A DNA stretch of 38,898 bases, taken from positions 1 through 38,898 of the forward strand of contig CAYZZU010000024.1 of the NCBI GenBank assembly GCA_964483105.1. Direction: 5' to 3'. Shown here piece by piece: positions 30,146-38,647 of the stretch; position 1 is the stretch's first letter, and every line of letters begins with the position of its first letter. The stretch comes from CAYZZU01 sp964483105 (GTDB lineage Bacteria > CG2-30-53-67). Position numbers and translations under genes: made by a program. A model generated the notes under the pieces. That model did not search any database. It was given only the letters and a program-made list of their open reading frames with translations, and was not told the origin of the DNA.

Positions 30146-30814
30146 ATGCTCCTGTCACGTTTTCTGGAGTGGGAAATCTCCGTACGGTCTCATCGCTTTC
30201 CGGGGCGGTTTTTCCTGGGGGCGCTTTACCGCTTCCTGTTGTACCGGATCTTTGATCCGCTGTTACGGTTCACATACCGGATCCGGATCGCATGGAAGAC
30301 CCGGCGGATCGAGCCCTTTCACCTTTCCGGGTATCGCCTTATCCAGGCAGTGAGACTCCAGACTCCCACCCCGCTTCTGATCCGGCGATGGTGCTCGTTT
30401 CCGCATCCGATCAGTCGGGCGCAATGTCTGAAAGAGACGATTACACGGCTTCACTCCACCAAGTACCGGACTCCTTCGGCTCCCTGGCTCCTCCCGGAAA
30501 CAGTCCTGCTGGCCCCGGCACTCGATTGCAAGGGGTTTGCCGTCCTGCTCTCCTCTCTCCTCTCGGCCGTTTCGATTCCGAATGAATTCTGGATCGGACT
30601 GCCCTCCGACGGGCGGAACGGACATGCCTGGATCGTGGTGGAAACCGAACAGGGGAGAATCGCGGTGGACCAGTTCAACGGAATGGGCGTACAGGAGTCT
30701 CTCTATCGTCTCTTGCATCCCTACGCCCTGACTCTCAGGCTCGACAGTTTCACAGAAGATCCTGATCAAGACGGCCGACTCAAAAACCGTCCGGGATCCG
30801 ATTGCGAATCCTGA
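30146..30814 (+). CDS. Transglutaminase-fold protein, lasso-peptide B2-like leader peptidase
   Basis: A 222-residue protein of the transglutaminase-like fold used by lasso-peptide B2 enzymes, which cut the leader from the precursor. The N-terminal ~80 residues are basic and partly hydrophobic. The probable Cys-His-Asp triad is C118 in PALDCKGFAVLLSSLL, H150 in NGHAWIVVE and D165 in IAVDQFNG, in the correct order and spacing. It begins 3 nt after the peptide gene stop. With the PqqD-like protein (B1) this gives both leader-handling parts of a lasso system, but no asparagine-synthetase-like cyclase (C protein) is present; the radical SAM enzyme occupies that place. Confidence 0.82.
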   Translation: MLLSRFLEWEISVRSHRFPGRFFLGALYRFLLYRIFDPLLRFTYRIRIAWKTRRIEPFHLSGYRLIQAVRLQTPTPLLIRRWCSFPHPISRAQCLKETITRLHSTKYRTPSAPWLLPETVLLAPALDCKGFAVLLSSLLSAVSIPNEFWIGLPSDGRNGHAWIVVETEQGRIAVDQFNGMGVQESLYRLLHPYALTLRLDSFTEDPDQDGRLKNRPGSDCES

Positions 30815-30882
30815 AGGCCGCCGGACTTTTCATGGAACCCCCATGATGTGGAGGAGTCCATGCATCCTGTGATTCCGTGCCA

Positions 30883-31710
30883 CTAATACTGCAGCAAGGT
30901 CCCCTCCCGCTTGGCACGGTTGAGCGCGCGCCGGAATACAAAGAAACTGAAGGGAAGCCCCACCACCGAGAAGAAAACAAGAATTCCGAGATCAGCGCCA
31001 AGGCCGGTGACCGGCGTACCTTGCAGGATGGCCTGTCTCATGGCCCGCAGGGAGTAGGTTACGGGGAGGAGGGCGGAGCCTGCCTGGAGACCCGCGGGAA
31101 GGACCGAAACCGGGTAATAAACACCCCCCAAAAGGGCGGAAAGTGTTTCAAAAAGGTAAGAAACCGGATCCCCTCGTTTGAAGACCAGCACAAACGCAGC
31201 GGAAAGGATGCCGAATGACGAGAAAGAAAGCACAGTGAAGACCAGCACAACCAGAACGGATACCAGATCGGCGTTTCCGATCCGAACCCCGAATAGCAGA
31301 ACCCCCAGAAAGAGATACAGCAGGACCTCGCAGGTGGCGCGCAGAAAACTCCCAAGACTGGAATAGAGCAGAATGGATACGGCGCGGGTGGGAGACACCA
31401 GCATCGATTCCAGTGTTCCCGAAACCTGCCCCTCACGAATCGTATCACAGAAGGTAGACAGGGACACAGAAAGATACCGGTAAAAAGCGATCCCGATCAG
31501 AACAAAGGGGAAGTAGGCCCCGCCATAGGCAGACAGATAAGGCGTCGCGGCCTTCCCGAAAATGTGGGCGATAAAATAGAACATAATGACGGAAAAAAGA
31601 ATCCCCACAGACTGGGTGAAAAAAGAAAAACGGTAACTCTTCTCCTCGAGAAAGTCCCTCCTCAGAAAGGCAAAAGGTTTTCCCACCAGAGACATCGTAA
31701 GTACCGACAT
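30883..31710 (-). CDS. ABC-2 type transporter permease
   Basis: A 275-residue permease with about six membrane helices in the ABC-2 arrangement: a basic N-terminus, KSYRFSFFTQSVGILFSVIMFYFIAHIF as first helix, EGQVSGTLESMLVSPT as the characteristic cytoplasmic loop, and a late GGVYYPVSVLP segment. It lies 1 nt after the ATPase gene, forming one exporter. It is convergent with the peptide-modification genes, 68 nt away. Export of a modified peptide is suggested by proximity only; drug, polysaccharide or lipid export are alternatives. Confidence 0.88.
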   Translation of the reverse strand: MSVLTMSLVGKPFAFLRRDFLEEKSYRFSFFTQSVGILFSVIMFYFIAHIFGKAATPYLSAYGGAYFPFVLIGIAFYRYLSVSLSTFCDTIREGQVSGTLESMLVSPTRAVSILLYSSLGSFLRATCEVLLYLFLGVLLFGVRIGNADLVSVLVVLVFTVLSFSSFGILSAAFVLVFKRGDPVSYLFETLSALLGGVYYPVSVLPAGLQAGSALLPVTYSLRAMRQAILQGTPVTGLGADLGILVFFSVVGLPFSFFVFRRALNRAKREGTLLQY

Positions 31711-31711
31711 C

Positions 31712-32758
31712 TCAGACCGCCTCCTTTCTGTTCGGTTGGAAAAGAACTTCGCCCAATTCCATCGTGCCGGATTCGATACGGGCGATCTGCACCTGTTCTT
31801 CTCTCAGGAGATCCAGTATCTCCGTAAGGTGAAGCTCCGACTCTTCAATCACAAGGTCCATCCGGCTTCCCTGAACCCTGAAATCGGAGATCCAGGGAAA
31901 TGCCGCGATCGTATCCAGCACCCTCTGCCCAACGGTGTGCAAACAAAAAGTATACCGTTGAGCGGAGATCGGATCGGCGCTGAGTTCCTCGATCCTGCCG
32001 ATCCGTTCCAGCTTTCCCTGATTCAGGATTCCGACCCGGTCGCAGACCTCTTTCGCCTCGGAAAGACGGTGGGTCACCATCAAAATCGTTACTCCTCCTT
32101 GGTCCGCGATACCGCGGAGGCACCTCAGCAGATTCCCGGAAGAAACCGGGTCCAGCCCCCGGGTCGGTTCGTCTAACAGTAAAACCTCGGGCGACCCCAG
32201 AAGCCCCCGGGCCACGGCCAGTCGCTGTCTCATCCCCGTGGAGTATGAGTCATACCGCTGATCGAGAAAACTCTGCATATCCAACAGCTCCGCAAAAGAC
32301 CGGATCTTCTCTTCAAGCCTCCGGCCGCTCAGGTTCCAGAGTGATCCGTAAAAACGAAGATTTTCTCTTCCACTTAAGCGCCAGTAAAAGCTCCTTTCGT
32401 CCGACACAACCAGTCCGACCTTCCCTCTGATCCGGTCTTCCTCCCGGACCACATCCATACCGCATACACGCGCCTTCCCGCGGCAGGGCTGAATCAGTGA
32501 CGCCAGGATCTTTAATAACGTGGTCTTACCGGCGCCGTTCGGCCCCAGAAGTCCGAACACTTCCCCGCGGTATACCTGGAAGGTCACCTCATCGAGCGCC
32601 TTGAGTTCAACAGAAATGGGTGAAGCGGAGAGCCAGCGTGCGATCCCCTTCGCGGGGCGGAAAATTTTTGTCAGCCGTTCAATCTCTAAAACCGGGAAAA
32701 TGGAAAGAGCGGATCCGTCCGTCTTGCCGGTCGCGGAGTACCGGTCCAGACAAAACAC
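31712..32758 (-). CDS. ABC transporter ATPase subunit
   Basis: The ATPase partner of the adjacent ABC-2 permease. Visible: Walker A GLLGPNGAGKTTLLK, signature YSTGMRQRLAVARGLL, Walker B VLLLDEPTRGLDP and the switch His in VTHRLSEAKEVCD. A C-terminal ~100-residue domain (ISAQRYTFCLHTVGQRVLDTIAAF onward) is typical of this exporter class. I chose the GTG at 32758 (348 residues), with GAAGGG just upstream, because the frame's first start at 32809 would overlap the preceding HD-GYP gene by 49 nt without adding recognisable sequence. Confidence 0.9.
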   Translation of the reverse strand: MFCLDRYSATGKTDGSALSIFPVLEIERLTKIFRPAKGIARWLSASPISVELKALDEVTFQVYRGEVFGLLGPNGAGKTTLLKILASLIQPCRGKARVCGMDVVREEDRIRGKVGLVVSDERSFYWRLSGRENLRFYGSLWNLSGRRLEEKIRSFAELLDMQSFLDQRYDSYSTGMRQRLAVARGLLGSPEVLLLDEPTRGLDPVSSGNLLRCLRGIADQGGVTILMVTHRLSEAKEVCDRVGILNQGKLERIGRIEELSADPISAQRYTFCLHTVGQRVLDTIAAFPWISDFRVQGSRMDLVIEESELHLTEILDLLREEQVQIARIESGTMELGEVLFQPNRKEAV

Positions 32759-32760
32759 GT

Positions 32761-33993
32761 CTAACCCTTCGGAGTTTGATGATGTTTCGCGGTGGCATTC
32801 ATATTCCAACCGTTTTTCTCTCCAATCAAATCCTCTTCGTAGACCGAACGGGTGATATAGATCAGGGGGGTGTCCTTCAGAGCGATCACCTTCGGTGTCT
32901 TCAACGGCTGTCCATCCGCGTCATATTGAATCTCAACGGTCGGCCGGAGCGGACGGTCCTCACTCGTCTCGATCACCTTTCCCACTTCATGGGTATTCAG
33001 TTTCACGAATCCCTCCAGGGGGAAGACGGAAATCTTTCTCAAAAGGGTTTTGAGCAGTTTGGGCGCAAAAACTCCCTCTTCTTTCTCCACAATGATTTTC
33101 ACCGCGTCATACGGAAGGAACCTCCTTCTCTGCGGCCGGGTGTGAGTCAGAGCCTCGTAATAGTCGACCATACCGATGATCTGGGCATACTCGTGAATTT
33201 CATCGCCCACCAATCCTCGCGGATACCCCTTCCCGTTGATCCGTTCGTGCTCCTGATACACAACCGAAGCAATCCACTCGTAGCGTGTACCGAGAGTGGA
33301 AAGCATTTCATAACTGTATTCCGGATGCCGTTTCATTTCTTCGTACTCTTCACGACTCAGGACTCCATCCTTGTTGATCAGCTCGGAATCCAGTCTCGCC
33401 ATTCCAATATCATGCAACAATCCCACGGTACCGAGCCGGATCAGCTGGTTTTCATTGTAATCGAGCCCCATCCCGATTTTCAGCGCAAAAATCGCCACAT
33501 TCACGGCATGTGAAACCAGGTCCGTTGAGGAATGCCGGGTATAGACCGCTTTCAGATAAAGCCGGTCCGCCGCCATCAGGCTGTGCACCATCCGTACGGT
33601 ACATTCCGCGATTTTCTCGATGGAAAAGGGTTCTTTGGCCTTTCCCCTCTCCATGACATACTCGACCCTTTTCCTGGAATCATCGTAAATCTTTTCAATA
33701 TTACCGTGAATCCAGTCACCGTCCGGCCCTCTGTTCACATTCCTTTCACGGAGAATACCCTCCGGCGACCGTCTGAACCCCTCTCGTGAGAGGAGTTGGC
33801 CAATTCCCCTATCCTCATTTTCCCTGAGCAGTTCGTCCACGGAGAGAATCTCACTCAGATGCAGGACTTCCTCTTTCGATGAGGAGGGTTCCGCTTCGAC
33901 TTTCCGGAGTCCGGAAGAAGGATCCCCGGCTTGTTTTTCATCATCCCGGGAATGGTTCCCCCTCTGTTTCAAGATATCTGTAATTCTTACCAT
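32761..33993 (-). CDS. HD-GYP domain protein, probable c-di-GMP phosphodiesterase
   Basis: A 410-residue soluble protein. Residues about 1-110 are charged and low in complexity, without a recognised domain; the HD-GYP domain covers about 135-320 with HAVNVAIFALKIG, LLHDIGMARLD, EHERINGKGYPRGLVGDEI and GMVDYYEALTHTRPQRR. The metal-binding HD and the GYP motif are intact (GKGYPRG), so hydrolysis of c-di-GMP is expected. The C-terminal ~80 residues (VIETSEDRPLRPTVEIQYD and on) resemble the accessory domain seen in similar proteins. It follows the ExeA-like gene by 14 nt, so both share a promoter. Confidence 0.88.
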   Translation of the reverse strand: MVRITDILKQRGNHSRDDEKQAGDPSSGLRKVEAEPSSSKEEVLHLSEILSVDELLRENEDRGIGQLLSREGFRRSPEGILRERNVNRGPDGDWIHGNIEKIYDDSRKRVEYVMERGKAKEPFSIEKIAECTVRMVHSLMAADRLYLKAVYTRHSSTDLVSHAVNVAIFALKIGMGLDYNENQLIRLGTVGLLHDIGMARLDSELINKDGVLSREEYEEMKRHPEYSYEMLSTLGTRYEWIASVVYQEHERINGKGYPRGLVGDEIHEYAQIIGMVDYYEALTHTRPQRRRFLPYDAVKIIVEKEEGVFAPKLLKTLLRKISVFPLEGFVKLNTHEVGKVIETSEDRPLRPTVEIQYDADGQPLKTPKVIALKDTPLIYITRSVYEEDLIGEKNGWNMNATAKHHQTPKG

Positions 33994-34007
33994 GGGACCG
34001 CTCCTTG

Positions 34008-34805
34008 TTAGAAGGTGCTGTGGGCCGATTTGTCCACAATCGACGTATTGATGAAATTGACATGCTCACCACACCCGATCAGCAGACTCAGATCGCAAAT
34101 ATGGTTGATCTTCCTGGGAATCCCGGAGCTGTAATGATAGATTCTCCGAAGCGCGTCATTGGTAAACATGTTCCGCTTCGCACCCGAACGTTTCAACCGG
34201 AAGAAAATAAACCGGACCATTTCTTTGATCGAAAGCGGTTCCAGATGATACCGGATCGCGATTCGTTGATCTAATTGCCGGATCATCCTGATCTTTTCCC
34301 GCAACTCCGGCTGCCCGATCAGAATCAAGGTCAGAAGAAAACGGTCGTTCAGCTGAAAATTCAGAAGAAGCCGAAGTTCCTCAAAGGTCAGCTCGTCGTC
34401 AATCAACTGGGCCTCATCCACGATGATTACGGAACTCTTTCCCTCATTGAGGTTCTTGTAAAGATGATCGTTTAACTGATGAATCAGTTCTCTCCTGGTG
34501 TCCGCTTGTTTCTCTACACCGAATTGATAAAGAATCTCCTTCAGGAAATCCAGGGGACTCAGGCAGGGGTTCTCGATCAGGGCCAACTGATAATTCCGTT
34601 TCACCAGCCGTTGCACAAGAAGACGGCTGATCGTGGTCTTTCCGCAACCGATCTCACCGGTCAGCAAGGCCGCGCCCTTCCGGTTTTCAATCGCGTAGAT
34701 CATACGGGTCAAGGCCTCTTCATGGAGCGACGAGTTATAAAGATAGGCCGGATTGGGAAGATTTTCAAAAGGATAATCGAGAAGACCCCAGTAATCCTTA
34801 TACAT
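34008..34805 (-). CDS. ExeA/GspA-like AAA ATPase
   Basis: A 265-residue ATPase of the ExeA family: MYKDYWGLLDYPFENLPNPAYLYNS start, Walker A LLTGEIGCGKTT (about 48-56), Walker B SVIIVDEAQLI and sensor-type LLTLILIGQPELREKI. ExeA/GspA proteins remodel peptidoglycan for type II secretion or pilus assembly, and relatives serve transposition. The start at 34805 fits the family N-terminus (the upstream in-frame start at 34871 adds unrelated residues). No peptidoglycan-binding tail is present: the protein stops after the ATPase core. It is transcribed with the HD-GYP gene from the promoter at 34910-34939. Confidence 0.85.
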   Translation of the reverse strand: MYKDYWGLLDYPFENLPNPAYLYNSSLHEEALTRMIYAIENRKGAALLTGEIGCGKTTISRLLVQRLVKRNYQLALIENPCLSPLDFLKEILYQFGVEKQADTRRELIHQLNDHLYKNLNEGKSSVIIVDEAQLIDDELTFEELRLLLNFQLNDRFLLTLILIGQPELREKIRMIRQLDQRIAIRYHLEPLSIKEMVRFIFFRLKRSGAKRNMFTNDALRRIYHYSSGIPRKINHICDLSLLIGCGEHVNFINTSIVDKSAHSTF

Positions 34806-34909
34806 TACAGACCTCAACTCAGAAAGAAAGAAACCAACGGAAGTTGACGGTGCTCTTCCCATTCTGAACAAGGAAACCGTGAAAAGGGGAAAAGTTCTTT
34901 ACTATTAAT

Positions 34910-34939
34910 ATGTTAAATTGACAGACTCTTGTCTGTCAA
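34910..34939 (-). promoter_or_regulatory. Promoter overlapped by a perfect palindromic operator
   Basis: A perfect inverted repeat TTGACAGAC-TCTT-GTCTGTCAA (34918-34939) contains, on the minus strand, a consensus -35 TTGACA (34939-34934). Eighteen nt later lies TAACAT (34915-34910), a plausible -10. A protein bound to the dyad would cover the -35, so repression of the ExeA-like and HD-GYP genes is likely. The remainder of the gap 34806-35021 holds the terminator of resA and no gene. Confidence 0.6.
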
Positions 34940-34984
34940 GAATTAAATTGTGAGGAATTGACAATTGGAAGGCTTTCCGAAGGC

Positions 34985-35009
34985 AAAAAGAAAGGCCCTG
35001 GTGACAGGC
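34985..35009 (-). terminator. Weak intrinsic terminator after resA
   Basis: On the minus strand, GCCTG-TCAC-CAGGGC (35009-34995) can pair with one bulged G, followed by TTTCTTTTT. It lies 13 nt past the resA stop and would end that operon before the ExeA promoter. The stem is short, so efficiency may be modest. Confidence 0.45.
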
Positions 35010-35021
35010 TCTCCCTTCCGG

Positions 35022-35552
35022 TTACTTCAGCAAGGCACGGATTGATTTCTCGTAAATGGAAAGGTCCACCAGTCCCATGTACCGATTGAGAATGATGCCG
35101 TTCTGGTCGATAATAAAGGTCGTCGGCAATCCCTGAATTCCGCCATACTGGTTCATGACCTTCTGGTCTCCCACCAGGACGGGATAGTCGATTCCCACCT
35201 TTCTGACGAATCTCTTCAACTCCTCTTCTCCACCCGAGTCGACGGCAATTCCGACTACGGTAGCGCCCCGGTCTTTATAACGTGCGTACAAATCCTGCAA
35301 GCCCGGGAGTTCCATCCGGCAGGGGGGACACCAGGTGGCCCAGAAATTCAGAATCACCACCTTACCGGAAAAATCAGACAAACGAACCTCTCCCCCTCTC
35401 AGATCCCTGAGCTGGAAATCAGCCGCCTTTCCCAGCTGTTCCGGACCGGCGATTTCCTTCTGTTCCTTTCGGGACTGACACGAAAGAGTTCCCAGAACCC
35501 AAAGCAGCAGTACCAAGAATGCAACAGGAAAGACAAAACGAGTCCTTTTCAT
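35022..35552 (-). CDS. ResA/TlpA-like membrane-anchored thioredoxin
   Basis: A 176-residue thiol-disulfide oxidoreductase with an N-terminal signal (MKRTRFVFPVAFLVLLLWVLGTLSC) whose Cys may be lipidated, though the box is not canonical. The TlpA-type thioredoxin fold follows, with active site FWATWCPPCRMELPG and cis-Pro region GLPTTFIID. It receives electrons from CcdA, encoded just upstream, and reduces Cys pairs outside the membrane, classically CxxCH of apocytochrome c. ATG at 35552 has GGTGAGAAG directly upstream; a TTG at 35579 would overlap ccdA. Confidence 0.9.
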   Translation of the reverse strand: MKRTRFVFPVAFLVLLLWVLGTLSCQSRKEQKEIAGPEQLGKAADFQLRDLRGGEVRLSDFSGKVVILNFWATWCPPCRMELPGLQDLYARYKDRGATVVGIAVDSGGEEELKRFVRKVGIDYPVLVGDQKVMNQYGGIQGLPTTFIIDQNGIILNRYMGLVDLSIYEKSIRALLK

Positions 35553-35571
35553 CTTCTCACCCTTTTTCGTG

Positions 35572-36300
35572 TCAACCAACCCTTGCCAGAAACGGAAACC
35601 ATTTCATAATCAGGCCGGACAGAATCCCGAGGCGGTTCCAGAGGACCAGCACACCGATCGTGACCAGGAGCATACCCGAAACAATCTCCACCGCCTTGAA
35701 ATGCCGTTTCAGCCGCTCAAAAATCCCCAGGAACCAACCGGTGGCGAGACCGGTCAGGATAAAGGGAATTCCAAGACCCATGGCGTAGACCAAGAGGAGC
35801 AGGATGCCGATCCGCAGGCTCTCCTGAGTTCCCGCCATGGCGAGAATTCCAGCCAGGATCGGTCCAATACAGGGAGTCCACCCGAAGGCGAAAACGATCC
35901 CCAACAAAAAGGCCTTCGCATGCTGCAATTCTCCGGTTTTCAGAGAAATCCGTTTCTCATAGCTTAAGAAACGAATTCGGAACACCCCCATGGTGTGCAG
36001 ACCAAATACGATCAGCAGAACTCCCGCGGCCTTCCGGAACAAACCCATATGACTTGAAAGCATCTGTCCCAGGAAGGTGGCGGACGCCCCCAGGAGGATA
36101 AAAACCAGGGAAAACCCGGCGACAAACAGGAGCGAACTGACCAGGACACCCGGCACGATGGCTGTCGGTTTGTCCCTGTCCACAAGCTTCTCCACGGAGA
36201 CGCCGGAGATGAAAGAGATATATCCCGGAACCAGAGGAAGAACACAGGGCGAAATAAAGGAAAGAACCCCTCCCAGAAAAGCGAACAGAAATTGATCCAT
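35572..36300 (-). CDS. ccdA: Cytochrome c biogenesis protein CcdA (thiol-redox transmembrane protein)
   Basis: A 242-residue protein with six membrane helices that moves electrons from cytoplasmic thioredoxin to periplasmic oxidoreductases. The two essential Cys are in FISPCVLPLVPGYISF (helix 1) and FGWTPCIGPILAG (helix 4). The start at 36300 (MDQFLFAFLGG) was preferred over an upstream in-frame start at 36333. It is followed by resA, its usual partner. Confidence 0.93.
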   Translation of the reverse strand: MDQFLFAFLGGVLSFISPCVLPLVPGYISFISGVSVEKLVDRDKPTAIVPGVLVSSLLFVAGFSLVFILLGASATFLGQMLSSHMGLFRKAAGVLLIVFGLHTMGVFRIRFLSYEKRISLKTGELQHAKAFLLGIVFAFGWTPCIGPILAGILAMAGTQESLRIGILLLLVYAMGLGIPFILTGLATGWFLGIFERLKRHFKAVEIVSGMLLVTIGVLVLWNRLGILSGLIMKWFPFLARVG

Positions 36301-36382
36301 GGGTTTCCTCACAAAAAGATGGTTACCGAACAACCCCTCGCCCGGTTCAACGCTCTCCCACCGAGCCGGGTGATTTCACACT

Positions 36383-37120
36383 TCAGGGATTCGCTGCATC
36401 CGGGAAACGAGCGACCACATCCCGGATTCCGCTCCTCGCCAACTGGTCCGCGGTCCACCATTTCCACCGGATCCGGGATGGATGAAAGATCCTCTGGGGC
36501 TCCTCATTCAGCGGTTTCTGCGTCTCATCAAAGAGAACGGTGAACCATTCCCTGCCGTCCTTGACTCCGATCATTTTCAACCGGAAGGAGACGGAAGCGG
36601 GAGAAACCACGGAATAATTCCCGCCCACACGCTCCCGGATGCGCAGGAGCTTCCCCACAACAACGGCATCCACTCCGAGTTTTTTCCCCAAGGCAATATC
36701 CAGGGGAATGTCGGAATAGAAATTGCCGCCCCCTTCAAGGCGGAGCGTACTGAAAACCTTCTCAAAAGGGACTACCTCATAGGTGGAACGTTTCTTCAAC
36801 TCCTCATACAGATAGAGGGAAAGTCGTTCAGCGGCATGCGAGAAATCCCTGTGTTCCCGGACAGGATGGCCGCAGAAAGAACAGACCACACCCGAATCCG
36901 GCCGACCTTTTACCTGGATCGGGGTGACATTCATGGGGAAAACAGCGATCTTCCGGATCCGGACTCTTCCCAGTTGCGGAGAGGACCAGACCTGGATGTT
37001 TTTCCTCAGATGGACATTTCCCATCACCCCCCCGCCGCCCATACACGAATTCAGGAGGAGAAGAACCGCCGCCAGGCCGGACACCATTGAAAACGGAAAG
37101 AACCTTTTCCTCATTCTCAT
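36383..37120 (-). CDS. Putative lipoprotein with a CxxC motif, uncharacterised
   Basis: A 245-residue precursor with a basic N-terminus, hydrophobic segment and lipobox LLNSC (Cys about residue 25). The mature part has a Gly-rich start, then VVCSFCGHPVREH with a CxxC pair, and an alpha/beta region (VDAVVVGKLLRIRERVGGNY, VSFRLKMIGVKDGREWFTVLF) that resembles outer-membrane LpoB/GNA1162-type lipoproteins. The ATG at 37120 has GATGAGG 6 nt upstream; earlier in-frame ATGs lie at 37132 and 37174. It sits between ubiD and ccdA-resA. The CxxC is not followed directly by His, so it is not a heme c site; a thiol client of the neighbours is possible. Confidence 0.7.
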   Translation of the reverse strand: MRMRKRFFPFSMVSGLAAVLLLLNSCMGGGGVMGNVHLRKNIQVWSSPQLGRVRIRKIAVFPMNVTPIQVKGRPDSGVVCSFCGHPVREHRDFSHAAERLSLYLYEELKKRSTYEVVPFEKVFSTLRLEGGGNFYSDIPLDIALGKKLGVDAVVVGKLLRIRERVGGNYSVVSPASVSFRLKMIGVKDGREWFTVLFDETQKPLNEEPQRIFHPSRIRWKWWTADQLARSGIRDVVARFPDAANP

Positions 37121-37152
37121 AACAGGCCTCATCCTCTCTGCTCGAGGATTCA

Positions 37153-38595
37153 TCAGAATCCATACTCTTTCCAACGACCGGTCACCCGGGATCGGATCTC
37201 GTCGGTCATCACGATATCATTCGGCCATTCCCTCCGGTGCCCCTCGGAGGGCCACTTTTTGGTCGCATCGATCCCGATTTTCGCCCCGAATCCAGACAGC
37301 GGCGCTGAATGATCCAGCGCATCCAGAGGCCCTTCCACTACCTCGATGTCCCGTTTCCAGTCCACATTGTTACCGAGTCGCCAAAGGACCTCCGAGATGT
37401 TCTGGACATCCACCCGCGCGTCAAGGACCACAACCATCTTGGTAAACATCATCTGCCCCGTTCCCCACACGGCATGCATCACTTTCCGGGCGTGGCCGGG
37501 GTACCGTTTGTCGATGGAAATAAAGGCGATATTGTGGAAAATACCTTCCAGGGGAAGGTTGATATCCACAATCTCAGGCAGCTGTTTCCGCAGGAGGGGG
37601 AGAAAGATCCGTTCCGTGGCCTTCCCGAGATAGCAATCTTCCATGGGCGGTTTCCCCACGATCGTCGTGGGATAAAGGGGCTCCCTGCGCCGTGTGATAC
37701 AGGTAATGTGAAAAACAGGATAAGATGCCGCCAGGGAATAGTATCCCGTGTGATCCCCGAACGGTCCCTCAACCCTGGACTCGCCGGGATTCACATACCC
37801 TTCCAGAATGATCTCGGCATGAGCCGGCACCTCCAGATCCACGGTCTCACATCGGACCATCTCCACCGGCTCTCCCCGGAGAAAACCGGCAAAAAGCATC
37901 TCGTCGAACTCGTCGGGCAGGGGAGCCGTGGCGGAATAGATCACGGCCGGATCCGCGCCCAGGGCCACTGCCACGGGAAGTGTTTCACCCAGACGGCTGG
38001 AATCCTGGAAATGCCGGGAGCCGTGTTTGTGGATGTGCCAGTGCATTCCCGTCGTTTTTGCGTCATACACGTGCATCCGGTACATTCCGCAGTTGCGGAC
38101 GCCGGTAACCGGGTTCCTGGTAAAAACCAGCGGCAGTGTAATAAACCGCCCTCCGTCTTCGGGCCAGCACTTCAAGATCGGGAGGGAGTCGATCGAAGGA
38201 TCGTCTTTCTCGATGACTTCCTTGACCGGACCGCTCTTGACCATCTTCGGGATGAAACCGGCCAACTTTGTAAGCTTCGGTATCTGCTTGAGCTTGCCGA
38301 ACAACCCGGAGGGAATCTCCGGTTCGAGGATGTTGAGGATCCTGCCGGCTATGGAATCCAGGGAGTCCACCTCCAGCGCGAGACAGATTCTTTCACGACT
38401 GCCGAACGTATTGATCAACACGGGATAATCCGACCCTCTGACCTTCTCGAAGAGCAGGGCGGGCCCCCCCGCCTTGCTGACACGGTCGGTGATCTCCGTG
38501 ATCTCCAGGACAGGATCGACCTCCACCGAAATCCGTTTCAGGAGGGATCGCTTCTCCAGGACCCGTACAAACTCCCGTAAATCCTTGTAGGCCAT
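37153..38595 (-). CDS. UbiD-family decarboxylase
   Basis: A 480-residue prenyl-FMN-dependent decarboxylase of the UbiD family, which acts in ubiquinone or menaquinone synthesis or on aromatic acids. Signature regions include NCGMYRMHVYDAKTTGMHWHIHKHGSRHF, PVAVALGADPAVIYSATAPLP, the catalytic-site EGPFGDHTGYYSL, and KMVVVLDARVDVQNISEVLWRLGNNVD. The E-x-P-F-GDHTGYY segment contributes the catalytic Glu/Asp/Arg network. UbiX, which makes the cofactor, is not in the window. In Desulfobacterota such genes are often annotated menaquinone-related; substrate is not determinable here. Confidence 0.92.
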   Translation of the reverse strand: MAYKDLREFVRVLEKRSLLKRISVEVDPVLEITEITDRVSKAGGPALLFEKVRGSDYPVLINTFGSRERICLALEVDSLDSIAGRILNILEPEIPSGLFGKLKQIPKLTKLAGFIPKMVKSGPVKEVIEKDDPSIDSLPILKCWPEDGGRFITLPLVFTRNPVTGVRNCGMYRMHVYDAKTTGMHWHIHKHGSRHFQDSSRLGETLPVAVALGADPAVIYSATAPLPDEFDEMLFAGFLRGEPVEMVRCETVDLEVPAHAEIILEGYVNPGESRVEGPFGDHTGYYSLAASYPVFHITCITRRREPLYPTTIVGKPPMEDCYLGKATERIFLPLLRKQLPEIVDINLPLEGIFHNIAFISIDKRYPGHARKVMHAVWGTGQMMFTKMVVVLDARVDVQNISEVLWRLGNNVDWKRDIEVVEGPLDALDHSAPLSGFGAKIGIDATKKWPSEGHRREWPNDIVMTDEIRSRVTGRWKEYGF

Positions 38596-38647
38596 CCGGT
38601 TTCCGTGAAGTCCCGCCCCGGAAAGAGGGAGGTGGGGAATGAAAACA

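Noticed and set aside
26822..30814. Ordinary lasso-peptide cluster
   Set aside because: B1-, B2- and HprK-like genes are present, but there is no asparagine-synthetase-like cyclase and the candidate core has no Asp or Glu at positions 7-9.
36829..36900. Heme c binding site in the lipoprotein
   Set aside because: The sequence is CSFCGH, with Gly between the second Cys and His, so it does not meet CxxCH.
37309..38580. 423-codon open frame on the plus strand opposite ubiD
   Set aside because: It is a shadow of the strongly supported UbiD coding sequence; its translation is rich in His, Arg and Pro, with no recognisable domain.
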